This document shows, piece by piece, positions 33,363 to 45,705 of a stretch of DNA of 64,000 nucleotides. Where the stretch lies: positions 1,306,501 to 1,370,500 of the forward strand of contig NC_064767.1 of assembly GCF_011397635.1 (NCBI RefSeq). The letters run 5' to 3'. The notes beneath the pieces are model-generated. The model was not told where the DNA came from, searched no databases, and saw only the letters and a list, made by a program, of their open reading frames with translations. How positions within the stretch are numbered: the stretch's first letter is position 1; every line of letters starts with the position of its first letter. The position numbers and the translations under genes are program-made. The DNA comes from Epinephelus fuscoguttatus. Lineage: Eukaryota > Chordata > Actinopteri > Perciformes > Serranidae.

Positions 33363-33974
33363 CTCAGCCATGTATTATTTCTGTTTAAATATCTGTTATA
33401 AAAGTTAGGTCGTATATAAGAGGCTTCTAGGCTCGAGAGTAGTGATGGCCAAATGAAGCCTCATGAAGCTTTTTCTTTATTTTCTGAGCCCACTAGATGG
33501 CGCTTTTTGTTCATCAAAAGGTTGAAGGCACACTGAATTGCTATTCTTGGAGCCTCTCTCTTTAAACCAAGAGAACCATCTAGTAAAGATTTTCAGTCTC
33601 GATGGGACTTCCTGGTTAAATAAAGATTAAAAAAAGTAGATAATGTTTACTGCTCTTTCAGCTAATCTGTTCTTACTATTACAACTACCACAACCATGAC
33701 TAATAACCAACACAGGACTGCTACATCTAGCTGCTGTATAAGAGGCACCGCGCAGTAGCATTTTTTGACCCTCAAAAGCAAGACTCTGCAAAGGGAAGGT
33801 GGGTGGGGTCAAACAAAGCCCACTGTTCATTTCTTGTGTGTGTTAGTGTGTGTAGCATTCTACAGTGGTGACATATGTAATATGATGGCATATTATATTA
33901 GTAACAAAAGTCCTTATTTTAAGCCAAACCAAGATTTAAGGAAGGAAACCTAAAAATAAAGTGTTTTTAAACTT

Positions 33975-34195
33975 ATGCTGTACATTTATTTTGAAAAGAG
34001 GCTGTATACATCTAATGAGTGGAAACTGTGCGTTTCCTGTGAAAACACTTGTTTATTCTGAAAAGATACTAAGCAAGTGTAAACTGACACGTTATCCCTG
34101 AGCGATAAAAAGTGACGCTGAAGGAGCATCTGGAGCGCCATATTTTGGTGTGTAGGGCCACTGACTGAGCATCGGTATTCAAAAGTTGGACACAA
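33975..34195 (-). repeat. R1-like fragment, diverged
   Basis: Retains the order of R1 motifs ('tttattttgaaaagaggctgta', then a 'cgtttcctgtgaaaacac' segment) on the minus strand at reduced identity. It may act as 3' flank of the synuclein gene and supplies AATAAA words near 34052 on that strand. Confidence 0.5.
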
Positions 34196-34382
34196 GAATG
34201 TTTTGACCGGTTAACTCTCCCAGTACTACCACTGATGCTAATGACACGCACTCAGTCTCAGTGTGCAGATGTTTAAATAAAAGTAAACGATTCAAATGTA
34301 ATAACGTCTCTGGAGATAATCCAGTCTGAGTTTGATATAAAAAGCTGTGAGTCCTGAAAAAACATTTTAAAGTCATAAGGTT

Positions 34383-34478
34383 TTATCGGGCAACGAGCGT
34401 CATGCCATGCAGCCAATCAGTCATGTAATCCCCCCTCAACCAATCAGGCACCTCCTCAGACACTGGTTCCGCCTCCTC
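34383..34478 (-). CDS. sncg: Candidate terminal acidic exon of the synuclein gene
   Basis: After the acceptor GGGAACAG at 34479 the minus strand reads [13 protein letters not shown] and continues 18 codons to TAA in the phase required by the previous exon. The acidic start and total protein length fit a gamma-synuclein tail. Against it: the polypyrimidine tract is poor, the second half ([15 protein letters not shown]) is not acidic, and three CCAAT words (34413, 34440, 34489) lie across it, which is more usual in promoters. Confidence 0.35.
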   Translation of the reverse strand, partial: EEAEPVSEEVPDWLRGDYMTDWLHGMTLVAR

Positions 34479-37400
34479 CTGTTCCCAGCCAATCAGCAGA
34501 GATTCATGAAGAGAAAAAAATAAAAGTTATGGACACAACAAAGATTATAATATTAATTGTTGTGGGATTATACATGTTGTTATAACTGAGGCAGAGGAAA
34601 ATCAATTTTTGTCTTTTATGCCACTAACATTTGTTTTTCTTCATATTCACTGTTTTTTTATTGTTTATTTATCTGTGAAACATTTTATTTTGTCAGTGGA
34701 AATGAAAATAAAAACCTTATGTTTTAGACTTTACTGTTTACATCACTAATACCTGCAACAACCGCCTCTAAAATAATAGAATAATATTTTGAACGTGTTG
34801 CTATACCTTGATCACTTCCCCTCTATACCAAAAACTGCATTAAAAAATAATTAAAATACAATATTAACTAAAAATAAATAAATAAATATAATCTTGACAA
34901 CTGATGAAATTAAAGAAAGGCATTTAAATATTTAATAATACCTAAATATTTAATATCAATTGATAGATCATTTTACACAGGCATAACTAATAAAAATCAT
35001 AAAATTCAATTAAAAGTTAAAATTAAAATTTTTGAAATTAAAGTAAGCTTTTTTTTTTTAAATAAAAAAGCATAAAATGTAAACTTTAATAATTAATATT
35101 CAAATATATAATAGCATAAACAGATAACATGAATAATAAAATTAGATCAAAGTTAAAATGAACATTCATGAATTGAAATTAAAACTGATTAAAACTAATA
35201 AGAAAATGTTGACTTTAATTAGTCTAAATATATAATTACACATTTAGAGATAATTTCAGACAGCTGCAACTAATTACACGGGTAATTAAATAAAATGCTA
35301 ATATTAACATTTTTAAATTGAAATAATTATTTCCACTTACAATTAAAAGAATAATGAAAGGAAAGTATATTAAAAAAAAACAACATTAATAGATCATTTT
35401 GATTTACAAAAATAAAATGTCTGTGTGACATCACACACCTTGGTGACGAATCCGGTGGCCAGAGCTGCGTTCTCCACCCCCTCCACCGTTGCCTGGGCGA
35501 CCTCGTTGGCCCCGGTGACCGCAGTGTCCGCTACAACATTGGCCTGTTCGGTCGACTTCTGGGCGACTGGATGACAGGAAATAGGAAGTAAACATAACAC
35601 AGATACGTGACAGATGCTGTTTTCTCATGTTAAACACAACTGATGAAAAGTTTGTAAATATTACAACAATATTAATGTTTTATTTGTTGTTTATTCATTT
35701 TTTTGGCCCCTGCATTCGAGTCAGTGGTTTGATTACAGAGGCTTTTACGCCCTGAGTTCAGTCTCCCAGTGTGTCTCTACAAACAGCTTCAGCTTATAAA
35801 TAGGATCCGGGGTGTGGACAGGAATGTCGGAGGCGCTCAAGAAAAGTTTAAAACGTCTTTTGTCTGGGTGCTAATTAGTGTGTAACAGTGTGTGTAGCAG
35901 TGTGTGTACCTGTGTTAACACCGGTCACAACTCCCTCCATCGTCTTGTTTCCTGGAAAAGAGGAAAAAAAAAAACATGACTGAACTGTGAATACATTTAT
36001 ATTATTTTCCTGTCTAATAGTAGAGAAAGGCCTTTTATTTCTCATTTCATTCACAGGAATAATTTAAAAGTAATGAGTCTGTTTTCTGATCTGCTCCTCT
36101 TTTAACCCTCTGTTGACACAAACCAATACTTCCTCCATGTTTGCTTTATAAACTCAGTATAATGAATATAATGTAATAAATATATAATTTATTATATTAT
36201 ATAATTTTATAATCATTATCATATAACATAATAAATAGAATTTCCACAGCATTCATTCGACCAGTAAAACCACAGCGTCCCGTCACACACTCAGCGCTCA
36301 GTCTGATTACGTCTCATTTCTTTTACTGTCTCAGGTTTCAGTCCTGCAGGTGTTTCAAATTAAAAGCCTTTCACCAGCTTGAAGTGCACCTTTCTTCTTG
36401 CTTCTTGTCAGGCTTTTATTTTGAAATGTGCAGGAAATGTTAAGTTTCACTGACAGTAATTACACAGCAGGAGAACAGAAACGTGGCAACGTAGAATTTA
36501 ATTTAACATTTAGATTTAAAATTTACATTTAAATGTAATACCTGTATTTAACATTTAAAAATTTGAATCAATATTTAGATTTAATATTTATATTTAACAT
36601 TCAGGTTTAACATGTAACATTTCGATTTTTGATCCAACATTTAACATCGATACTCAACACTTAGACTTAATGTTCAGATTTAACATTAAGACCTAGTATT
36701 AGGATTTAACATTAAAGTTTAGATACAACATGAAACTTTTACATTTAATGTTTAGATTCAACATTTAACATTTATATTTAAAACTTAGATTTAACATTTA
36801 ATTTTTTTCAAAAATTTCAACATTCAGATTTGATATACACAGTAAACACATAGATTAAACATCTAACTTTTAGATTTCAAATCTGAAATTTAGATTTGAA
36901 TTTTAGATTTAACATTTAACATTTAGATTTAACACTAAGATTTGACAAATCAACAGTTAGATTTAATATATCACAAGTTCAGATTCAATGTGATTTTTTT
37001 AAATGTCAGAACCAAACAGATCATGCTTCCTTCTGCACAGTGACACGGTTGGCTGGTGAAGTTCTGTAAAAAGAAAATAGTGGCGACTTTTTTAAGATCT
37101 GATGACAGGTGAAGAAAATAAAAATAATTTTAATCGCCTTCTGCCTGCAGCTTCAACAAACATCTGTTCAGTTGGAGTGTGAGAGTGACTCTGGACGTGA
37201 CCTGGTTTCCTCTCAGCTGCTCTCTGCATTATTTATCCATGTCACCCAGTTTACACGCAGACGACCAGCGCAGCATCGACCCCACTCTGCTCTCATTATT
37301 TTATCATTACTTTATTGTCTCTCTCAGACTGTGTCCTATTTTTCCAGACTCTGATTGGACCAAACTCAACAACAACAGCCTTCATGTCTCTAGGTTTTTT

Positions 37401-40400
37401 TTGTTTTGTTTTTTTTCTTCAGATTTTTGGATCAGTATCAAGTGGACTTCAGCTCTCAGCCGGCGTCTTGTTGTCCGGTCCAGATTCAGATTGAGAGTGA
37501 TGTTTCTCCCAGTGGGCGTCCTGCTGGTCGGACATGTGACGGATTAAAGTGAACAGACTCTTTGTTGTGTGAGCAGCAGACAGTGAATCACGGACTGTGT
37601 TTGCTCAGACAAACAAGTTACAGTTACAGCAGCTCAGTGTGGAAACACAGCAGCTGTTTCCACACTGAGTTGCTGAACCACTGAGGCTGATAACTGAACT
37701 GAGGCTGACAACACATCCTCACCCCGACCTCGTCACATACTGACGTTTGGTTTTCATGTCCATGTACAGCGTCCAAGGTGCCCTGGATGTGTTGTTTCAA
37801 AATACACTTCCGTTTTCACAGGAAATTTAACATTTACATGCAGTCTCTTTGAAAATAAAAGCACTACATTGGTACAACGCTGTGAACTGACTTTTTTCCC
37901 TTCAACAACAGAACGTGGTTGGGTTTAGGAAAAAAGAACAGGGTTTGGCTTTGTAATCTTACACAAAGTGAACATCACTCTCTTGGGTGAAAGCCATAGT
38001 TTGTTGGACCAGTGCACCACCCCTCCTGCCTGTCCCACTCGGACTTTCGCCATCTTAGCTTTTGTCCTTGTCCCGCTGTGTTTCCCCCGACGCCACCGGG
38101 AACCGTTAAACTAACAGCAACCAATCGTGATGGCGGCTTTCTTTTGTTGGTTTCTGATACTGCAAGTCACTGCCCAAGCACTGGAATTTGACAACTTTGG
38201 AGTGAGACCAGGCTGATGACTGACCTGAGACTGATGATTGATCCATCAGCTTCAGTTCAGTCAGTCCCTTACAGGAAGGCAGCTGACTGTATAACCAGAT
38301 ATGATGCATATTTGATGAGCCTGCAGGTTTTATCTCCTCTAATGGAGGCTTTATCTTTCCTGACTGTGGATCAGTGCAACTACAATTAAAGAATCATTGT
38401 GTTCTAATCTCTGGCCATAAGGGATGATCTGAGTCTGAAATCAACTCCTTAGATTTAGGGAACAATTTGACTTTTCAAATCTCAGACAAACTTCAGAGTT
38501 TTTCCTTCCTAACGGTGAAGGTCTAAGAACAGAGAAACGGCGAAAGTGGAAGTTAAGAAAACGTCAAATCCCTGTGACGTTTGTAACAATTCTAATGACT
38601 ACCTAGAATTACTGCCTCTGGGTTGAATGCCCTGTAAACCAGCCAAGTTGCACCAACTGTTTTCATCCATGTCTGTGAGAACATGGACGCTTCACACACA
38701 AAATATCATAAAATATTCATTTTAGGTGTTCAACAATCGTGTAAGTTATTGTCATAATTAGCATATGAATTCTTGAGTTATAGCCAAAAACATATTTTGT
38801 GAGGTCACACTGACTTTTGCACTTTAATCAGCTCATCCTTGAATCCAAGTGAACATTTGTGCCAACACTCAAGGTGTTCATTGTATTTTTAAGATATAGT
38901 TTTCACAAGAATGAGACAGACAGACCACCAAAAACTATTTAGTTCATCCTTGAGTCTAAGTGGACATTTGTGCCAAATTTCAGGAAATTCCCTAAGAGCC
39001 TTCCTGAGATTCACGTTTATGAGAATGAGAAGGAAATAAGATCACAGTAACCTTGACCTTTGATCACAAAATTCTAATCAGGTCATCATTGAGTCCACGT
39101 GGATGATTGTGCAAAATTTAAAAAACAAAAATTCAGACATTGAGATATCACATTCATGAGAATAACATGGACACAAGCTTGCAGTGACCTTTGACCATCA
39201 AATTTTTATCAGTTTAATCATCAGTCTAAGTGGACATTTGTGCCAAATTTCAGGAAGGCGTTCCTGAGGTATCATGTTCATAAGAATGAGATGGATCAAG
39301 TTCACAGCGACCTTTAACCATTGATTCCAAGCAGATGTCATGGTGATCTTGAGACGTTTTATATTTTTATATATATATGTGTGTGTGTGACAGTGGGATA
39401 GATGGACAGATGGACTGATGGACAGACAGGTGGACATCCCGAAAACATAATGCCTCTGACCACATCTGTCGCTGATGTGGAGCCATAAAAATCTAGTCTT
39501 GGAATAGAGACTCTCTCAACATGGAGTCATGTGACTCGCTTCAAAAGCATATTTATGATAAGTAGGAAGTGGTTAGTTCATGTGTCTGTGGTAACAGTGG
39601 GACAGTTGAGTGTCACACGTGCTTCTTCAGTCCAGTCTACAGTTTGGGTTCACATCATAAAAATCCTACTTGGTAATTCAACAGAAATGCTGTTTCATCA
39701 GTCGACATCAGACGTCTCTGTGGAAAGCCAACATTTCCTCACACTGTCCTCAGTGTTGACGCAACTGTGATCTTCACCCTGAACTAAGTTCTGTCAGTGA
39801 AGTTGCTCTGGTCTGAATCAGAGGTTAATCCAGGTCAGAGCTCCAGCTTGCTCCCGATTTCACCGCAGCTCAATATCCTCCTCACACGACACATTAAGGA
39901 GAGCTTTTAAAGGGTTTAATGTTCTCAGTAATGTCTGTTTCCCTGCAGGTCAATATGTCAAAACCACCCGCACAGTCCACAGCCCGCTGACACAAGGTTC
40001 AAATTACAAATCAGGACACTTTTGTGATTTCGACATTGATGTCTTCATGGTGGCTGAACAGATTGTTCCAGAATAAACTGCATTTCAAACATCCTTGAAT
40101 TTCCCTTTGTTCTTTCGCAGTCTGATCTGCAGAGACAGCCCTCACATGTCTCTCAGTATCCATTCATATCAGGACAGACTCAAAACAGAAGAAGAGCAAC
40201 AGAGCATCTTTCACAGGGTGGAGCTCTGGAGTGGTGCCACGTTATTTCATGAGGTTTAATTTGCTGCAATCGTCCGAGTCTCTTCTTTCAAACCATCATT
40301 TGAAACTCTATGATAAAGTCAGGATTTTCACTAGATTCATACATTTATGAATGTTTGAAGAATAACCCAAAGTTAGAGTACGGCATGTTTTAACACCCAG

Positions 40401-41191
40401 TAATGGTTTATCAGTAAAGAACAAATACATGGTCTTGTTTATTTTGTAGAACTTGATATCAGCCCTCTCATTTCTTACATGTCATATGAAGCTGGGGAAC
40501 AGAGGACCCTGTGACCGTAAGGACGTCCCAGGGCTCTTCTCATTTCTCTGTTTTGTGCCTCCCCGTCTCCTCTGCCCTTCTGCCTGTGACCTGGAAATCG
40601 ATCTCAGCGCTCCATCTTGAAGGATCGCGGAAGTCCTTCTTGCACCCATTCATTGATCCATCCTTCAATCCATTTCCATCCACTTATCCGAGACTGAGTC
40701 TCAGAGGCAGCAGGCTGAGTGAAGTACTCCAGACGTCCCTCTCCTCAGCAACACTCTCCAGCTCCTCACAGGAGATATATAATCCCTCCAGTGTGCTCTG
40801 GGTCTGCCCCGGGGCCTCCTACCAGTGGCATGTGCCTGTAACACCTCTAATGGGAGGTGTTCAGGAGGATCCTGATCAGATGTTGAACCACCTCAACTGA
40901 CCGCATTCTGATGCGAAGGAGCAGCGGCTCTACTCCGAGCTCCTCCCCCTATCTCTAAGGCTGAGCCCAGACACCCTACAGAAGAAACTCATTTCAGACG
41001 CTTGTGTCTGTGACCTCATTCTTTCAGTCACTACCCAGAGCTCATGACCATAGGTGAGGGTTGGGACGCAGATGGACCAGGAAATCGTAAGCTTTGTCTT
41101 CCGGCTCAGCTCCCTCTTCACCAGGCACAGTGAATGTGCCCTCGGGAACAAGACCCAGAGATACTTGAACTCCCTCGCTTGAGGCAGTAAC

Positions 41192-41226
<35 letters not shown>

Positions 41227-43559
41227 GTCACAACTCTCTCCCAACCCAGAGTCATGCTCGAGGTCACGGTGTGATGAAGCCAACAGAACCACATCATCTG
41301 CAACAAGCAGAGACGCAATCCTGAGGTCCCCAAACTGGACCCCTTCCTCCCCCGGCTGCACCTCGAGATCCTGTCCATGAAGATCACAAACAGGATCACT
41401 GAAAAGAGACAACCCTGCTGAAGGCCAACGACCACTGACGACATGTTTGACTTTACACCAAATATCTGGTACCCATGACGAGGAGGTAAGGAAAGGAATC
41501 AAGGATGTATGAACCGACAAATGAGATGAGGGGCCTGATTTCATACATCCACATCCCACAAAGCACAGTTCATGTGTCTGCAGATTTCACCTCTTAGTTC
41601 AGATCAGACTATGATCTGATGATTGACAGCTCTCTCCTCCACTCACACATCAACACCAGCCCTCCCTACACCTGACTCACTGAGCTCCATCCTTCCCTCA
41701 GTCTCTCCATCCGTCAGCAGCCCACAATACAGGTGAGAGCAAAACACAACAACATGGACCACAGGGGGAGTGTGACATCACTTCCTGTGGGCCTCTGTGT
41801 GTTTTGTCATGTCAACAAAGACTAAACACACACACGGTTTGTTTCGTCTCTCCTTATTCTCAGAGCTGTGAAGCTGCACTTTGTTTCTCTGATCAATAAA
41901 CTGTGGAAATAAGGCTGTGACGAGGAGATCAGTGTCATGTTTGTTTTAAGCAACATTCTGGCATCTAGCTGTCAAAATGTTTATGATCTAAAAAGTTTAC
42001 AGTCACTTTGAGAGAGTGTTTCATGCTCTGTCTGCTGGATGAGAGCAGCAGCAGCAGGCGACGTCCCGTCTGTCCTCGTGATGGAGCTGTTGACGACTCA
42101 TCCCGCCACAAACACGACAAGTCTTTTTCCTGGAAAAGCCGACAGACGCTCTGAAAGCCTAAAAGTCTTCAGTAACCTCCTCCAGTTCTCTATCCCTCCC
42201 CCTCATCTCTCCATCCACCCCTCCCCCCCTTCCTGCTCCATATCGACTTCAGCATCTTAAGATTTAATGCACGATGTCACAATGAATTACATTTTGAATA
42301 TTTTACGATCCAGCTTCCGGTCCTCCATCTATCACTGCCAGCTTGTTGTTGAATTTCTCTCGTCCTCCGTCCATCCCTCCTTCGGTTTCCACCAAAAACC
42401 CCACAGATCAAAATGTTGATGTGAAATCTGAAAGAAAATTTACTTTCATTTCGCCATTTTTAATCCCTCCCAGAATCCCTCCATCCATCCTGTCTTCCCT
42501 CCTTCCTGCAGGTTTTAAAATTTTATGCACCATGTCGCGATGAATTTCACTTTCTTGTTCTTATATTTGATTTAATATTTTAAGATTCAGCTTCCTGTTC
42601 TCCCTCTAATCCCTTTGTTCATCTCCAGTTTTACTCAGCCTCCACCCATCCCTTCTTCGCTTTCCACCAAAAACTCAAGTTTCGATGATTTGATGTAAAA
42701 TTTCACGTCAAGTTTTGTTCCTTTGCTTCTTCCAGTTATGCCTCACCTTTATTTCTCCATCCGCCCTTTCCCCATCATTCCTGCTCCAAACAGAGCTTCA
42801 CATCTTCAAATTTAATTCACCATCTCACAATGAATTTCACTTTTCTTTTTCTTTTCTGATTTTAATATTTTAAGATTCTTGTCCTCCACCTGTCACTCCC
42901 TCCAACCCTCCCTTCATCATCCCAGTTTGTACTGGAATTCCACCCATCCTGCCAAAAAACCCACAGATGAAAAGTTTTAATTCCTCCATCCCTTCTTCTG
43001 TCCTTTTATGCTTCTCTCCATCCATCTGCTCCTCCCTCCTTTCTGTCCTGTCGCTACCTTTATGTCGAATGCAATGAACAATGTCACGATGCACTCCACC
43101 CATCACGCCCTTCATCTCCTCCCTCCTTCGCTTTCCATCTGACGACTTTGAGATTTGTTGATTTCTATGTCAAATTCAAGTTTTTTTTAGTAATTTCTCT
43201 TTTTATTCCTCCCCCACTCTCCCTCCTTTCATCTCCCCATCATCCCTTCTTCCCTTTTCCTCCAACCATATTTTTTTATCTCATTTACTTTTATTAACAA
43301 TCCGTTTCACTTTCCACCACAAAAAAGTACACTTTGTACTTTTAATCCATCCATCCATCCATCCATCCATCCATCCATCCATCCATCCATCCATCCATCC
43401 ATCCATCCATCCATCCATCCATCCATCCACCCTCTCACCAACATAGAAGACCCCCTCCTTGGTCTTGGCAGCGGCCTCTCCAACACCGGCCTTCGTCTTC
43501 TCTGCGGCAGCCACCACTCCGTCCTTCACGTTGGAGAGTCCCTTCCTGAAAGCTTCCAT
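34383..43559 (-). CDS. sncg: Gamma-synuclein-like gene
   Basis: Synucleins are small presynaptic/cytosolic proteins that bind lipid membranes through imperfect 11-residue KTKEGV repeats. Exon with ATG: 43559-43439 (121 nt; starts [20 protein letters not shown] and ends at YVG). Next: 35951-35910 (42 nt; [13 protein letters not shown]). Next: 35566-35439 (128 nt; [16 protein letters not shown], then [17 protein letters not shown]). The 121- and 42-nt sizes and phases are those of vertebrate synuclein genes. The repeats read KTKAGV, KTKEGV, KTMEGV, KSTEQA and ATVEGV. The EQAN wording and the absence of the 11-residue deletion of beta-synuclein favour gamma; which teleost gamma copy is unclear. 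A candidate terminal exon at 34478-34383 (starts [13 protein letters not shown]) would give 128 residues, close to the family's usual length, but it is unproven. An untranslated leader precedes the ATG. Confidence 0.85.
34560..35400. other. Very AT-rich intron sequence
   Basis: Long stretch of A/T with scattered AATTAAAA-type words between the 128-nt synuclein exon and the candidate last exon. No other feature seen. Confidence 0.6.
36490..36995 (+). repeat. Degenerate AT-rich tandem array
   Basis: The word AACATTTAGATTTAACATTT and close variants recur with irregular spacing of about 10-25 bp. It looks like an old, decayed satellite in the long synuclein intron. Confidence 0.7.
37628..37674. 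repeat. 20-bp near-perfect hairpin, 7-nt loop
   Basis: AGCAGCTCAGTGTGGAAACA at 37628-37647 pairs with 37655-37674 with one mismatch, loop CAGCAGC. Confidence 0.9.
37708..38213 (+). repeat. R1 dispersed repeat in synuclein intron
   Basis: Runs from 'acacatcctcaccccgacctcgtcac' to TTGGAGTGAGACCAGG, with an internal deletion of the 'cctgttacatgcattg' segment. It lies antisense to the synuclein gene. Confidence 0.7.
38820..39470 (+). repeat. Degenerate tandem repeat, unit about 110-140 bp
   Basis: Four units each contain a version of AGTCTAAGTGGACATTTGTG followed by a 'caagaatgag' or similar word and 'gacctttgacca'. They end in 'acatcccgaaaacataatgcct', a sequence I associate with a common teleost interspersed repeat. 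Contains a short (TA)n/(GT)n tract near 39362-39388. Confidence 0.6.
39470..40640. other. Intron sequence without recognised features
   Basis: Part of the long synuclein intron. No repeat or exon recognised. Confidence 0.5.
40650..41560 (-). pseudogene. Rex3-like (RTE-clade) LINE relic: 3' part of reverse transcriptase
   Basis: Reading down the minus strand from 41559: GLQQGC and [14 protein letters not shown] (fingers/palm), then the catalytic-box region [11 protein letters not shown] in a different frame, and after a gap [35 protein letters not shown] and further family wording. Frames shift at least twice and the YADD tyrosine is replaced by valine, so it is dead. The order and wording agree with the teleost Rex3 group. 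The 5' half is absent, the usual truncation for LINEs. An (AATC)n tract lies inside at 41190-41228. Confidence 0.75.
41570..43270. other. Pyrimidine-rich intron sequence
   Basis: Long CT-rich stretch in which 'tccatc', 'ccctcc' and 'cttcct' words and a recurring 'aatgaatttcacttt' phrase alternate. It probably derives from repeated duplication of a few-hundred-base unit containing 'catcccttcttc'. No exon recognised. Confidence 0.45.
43344..43427 (+). repeat. (ATCC)n microsatellite beside a splice donor
   Basis: About 21 uninterrupted ATCC units in the intron. The tract starts about 11 bp downstream of the donor that ends the first coding exon of the synuclein gene (43439 on the minus strand). 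Confidence 0.95.
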
Positions 43560-44400
43560 GATGCTTTGTGTCTTCTTCTTTTATCTTATTCTGTCTTCAC
43601 AGTTGTTGTCTCCTCTGCCTGTCCTTCTTCTGCTTCGTCTGCCTCGACCGTCTCGTCTCCTCTCTTCTGTCAGCGATCTGTTCCTCCTGCTAATGGACCA
43701 GAGGGAGGGAGGGAAGGGGTGGAGAGAGGGCACGTGAGAGAGGGAGTGATATATGGAGTCAACATGGGACTGTTGTTGTGCAGTGGAGTGAGAGAGGAGA
43801 GTGGTGGGGAGAGGCAGAGAAAGAAAAAGAGATGAAAAGTCGAGGAAGAAGAGAACAAGTGGAGGGGGAAGCAAGCAGGGGAAAATGTTGGGATTAAAAC
43901 TGGTCTTTCTTCACACAGTGTCTGTCAGGGTTCAGATGTCTTATAGGATTCCAGTAAAACGTTTGAAAAATGTCAAGAAAATCTACAAAATAATTTCAGT
44001 AGAATAAGTAAGAAATATCAGGAAATGTTCCCTGGTAAACCCCGGTAACATTTCTGAAAAATGTCAAGAAAAGATTTTGAAAATATCAGTGAACTTTCAG
44101 GTTAAAAAAAAAACAAAAAAAAAAAAACACAAAAATGAAATAATATCAGTAAGATATCTAAAAATCCAGAAAAAAAAAAATAAAAGAAGTTTACAAACAA
44201 CTGAGAACATACACTTGAAAATATTAATAAAATATCTGAAAAACTTAGAGGCAAAATCCAAAATAGCATCAGGTCTGTGGGGGTTCAGCTGTCTTATAGA
44301 ATTATGTGCTCCACTTTATTTTATGCAGTAAAATATTTAAAAAATATATGAACAGTTTTGAAAATACGCAAAATAATATCAGTAGAATATTCAAGAAATA
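43560..44400. other. Upstream region of the synuclein gene
   Basis: On the minus strand the first ~120 bp read as an untranslated leader rich in GA. An E-box CACGTG occurs at 43731-43736. Further upstream the sequence is A-rich with a recurring 'aaaatatcagtaaaatatc' word. No clear TATA box. Confidence 0.4.
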
Positions 44401-44439
44401 TCAAGGAAAGTTCCCTTGAAAGAATTGGTAAAATATCTC

Positions 44440-44870
44440 AAGCCTATCCCAGCTGATACTGGGTGAGAACATGTCAGAGCACCTGGAGGAAACCCACGCT
44501 GACACTGGGAGAACATGTCAGAGCACCTGGAGGAAACCCACGCTGACACAGGGAGAACATGTCAGAGCACCTGGAAGAAACCCACGCTGACACAGGGAGA
44601 ACATGTCAGAGCACCTGGAGGAAACCCACACTGACACAGGGAGAACATGTCAGAGCACCTGGAGGAAACCCACGCTGACACAGGGAGAACATGTCAGAGC
44701 ACCTGGAGGAAACCCACACTGACACGGGGAGAACATGTCAGAGCACCTGGAGGAAACCCACGCTGACACGGGGAGAACATGTCAGAGCACCTGGAGGAAA
44801 CCCACACTGACACGGGGAGAACATGCAAACTCCACACAGAAGGGTTCAAACCAGTAACCCACTGTGCACC
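44440..44870 (+). repeat. 44-bp satellite grown inside a dispersed repeat
   Basis: Eight exact-length copies of a 44-bp unit (GAGAACATGTCAGAGCACCT, then GGAGGAAACCCACGCTGACA and four more bases) occupy 44465-44816. They are preceded by 'gcctatcccagctgatactggg' and followed by 'acatgcaaactccacacagaagg', the normal flanks of a widespread teleost repeat in which this segment occurs once. A second fragment of that parent repeat lies at 58020-58170. Confidence 0.9.
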
Positions 44871-44879
44871 GCATCTGGA

Positions 44880-45665
44880 AAATGTCTGGGAAAAAAAAAA
44901 AAAAAATCAGCAAAATTCCAAAAAACAAACAAACAAAAAAAAACCTAAATAAAAAAAATTCAAAGCTGCAGTAAGTCATCTGAAAAATGTCTGAAAAATG
45001 TCTATAATCATATTGTCTTGTGGGATTATGTGCTGCACTTCATTTTAGGTGGGTAAAATGAAAGGGAAAGTAACCTGTAAAATATTAATAAAATAACTTA
45101 AAAATATCTGGAAAGTTTCTATAAAAAAATCCAAAACAGTTTCAGCAAGCTATCTGAAATCTGAATATTTTAAATATAACAGGTAAATATCCAAAATAAG
45201 ATCATTAGAACAGATGAAAAATATCAGGAAATATCAGGGTGGGAAAATATCAGTAAAGTACAGAGTATCTGTGATTTGTGTGGCTGATCCTGATCAAATA
45301 ATGATCACACACACACACACGCACACACACGCACACACGAAGCTTTGAAGTAAAAATAGAGCAGGAGAAGTTGCTCTGTCTTTTCTCCCAGCATGCTCTC
45401 CTCCTCCATTAAAGACACAAAAGGAAGAAGAAAAACAGAGGATCACTTCCTGTCACAGGAAGAAGAGTATTTGTACAGAGTGGCATCAGTACTTTTACTG
45501 CAGTGAAGTACTTCCTCCACCTCTGCCCATTGGTTTATATTTCATAATACTAACTCCGCCTCCTGCTGACTGCATAAGTGCTGAGAGTCAGCTGAGCTAA
45601 CGCTATGGCTAACCTGAATGTGACTCAGCACGACACACACACACACACACACACACACGCTCCCA

Positions 45666-45705
<40 letters not shown>

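Noticed and set aside
34400..34500. Three CCAAT boxes and a GC-rich word as a promoter
   Set aside because: No gene start follows on either strand; 'gattggct' words are frequent in this DNA and one arm overlaps the candidate synuclein exon.
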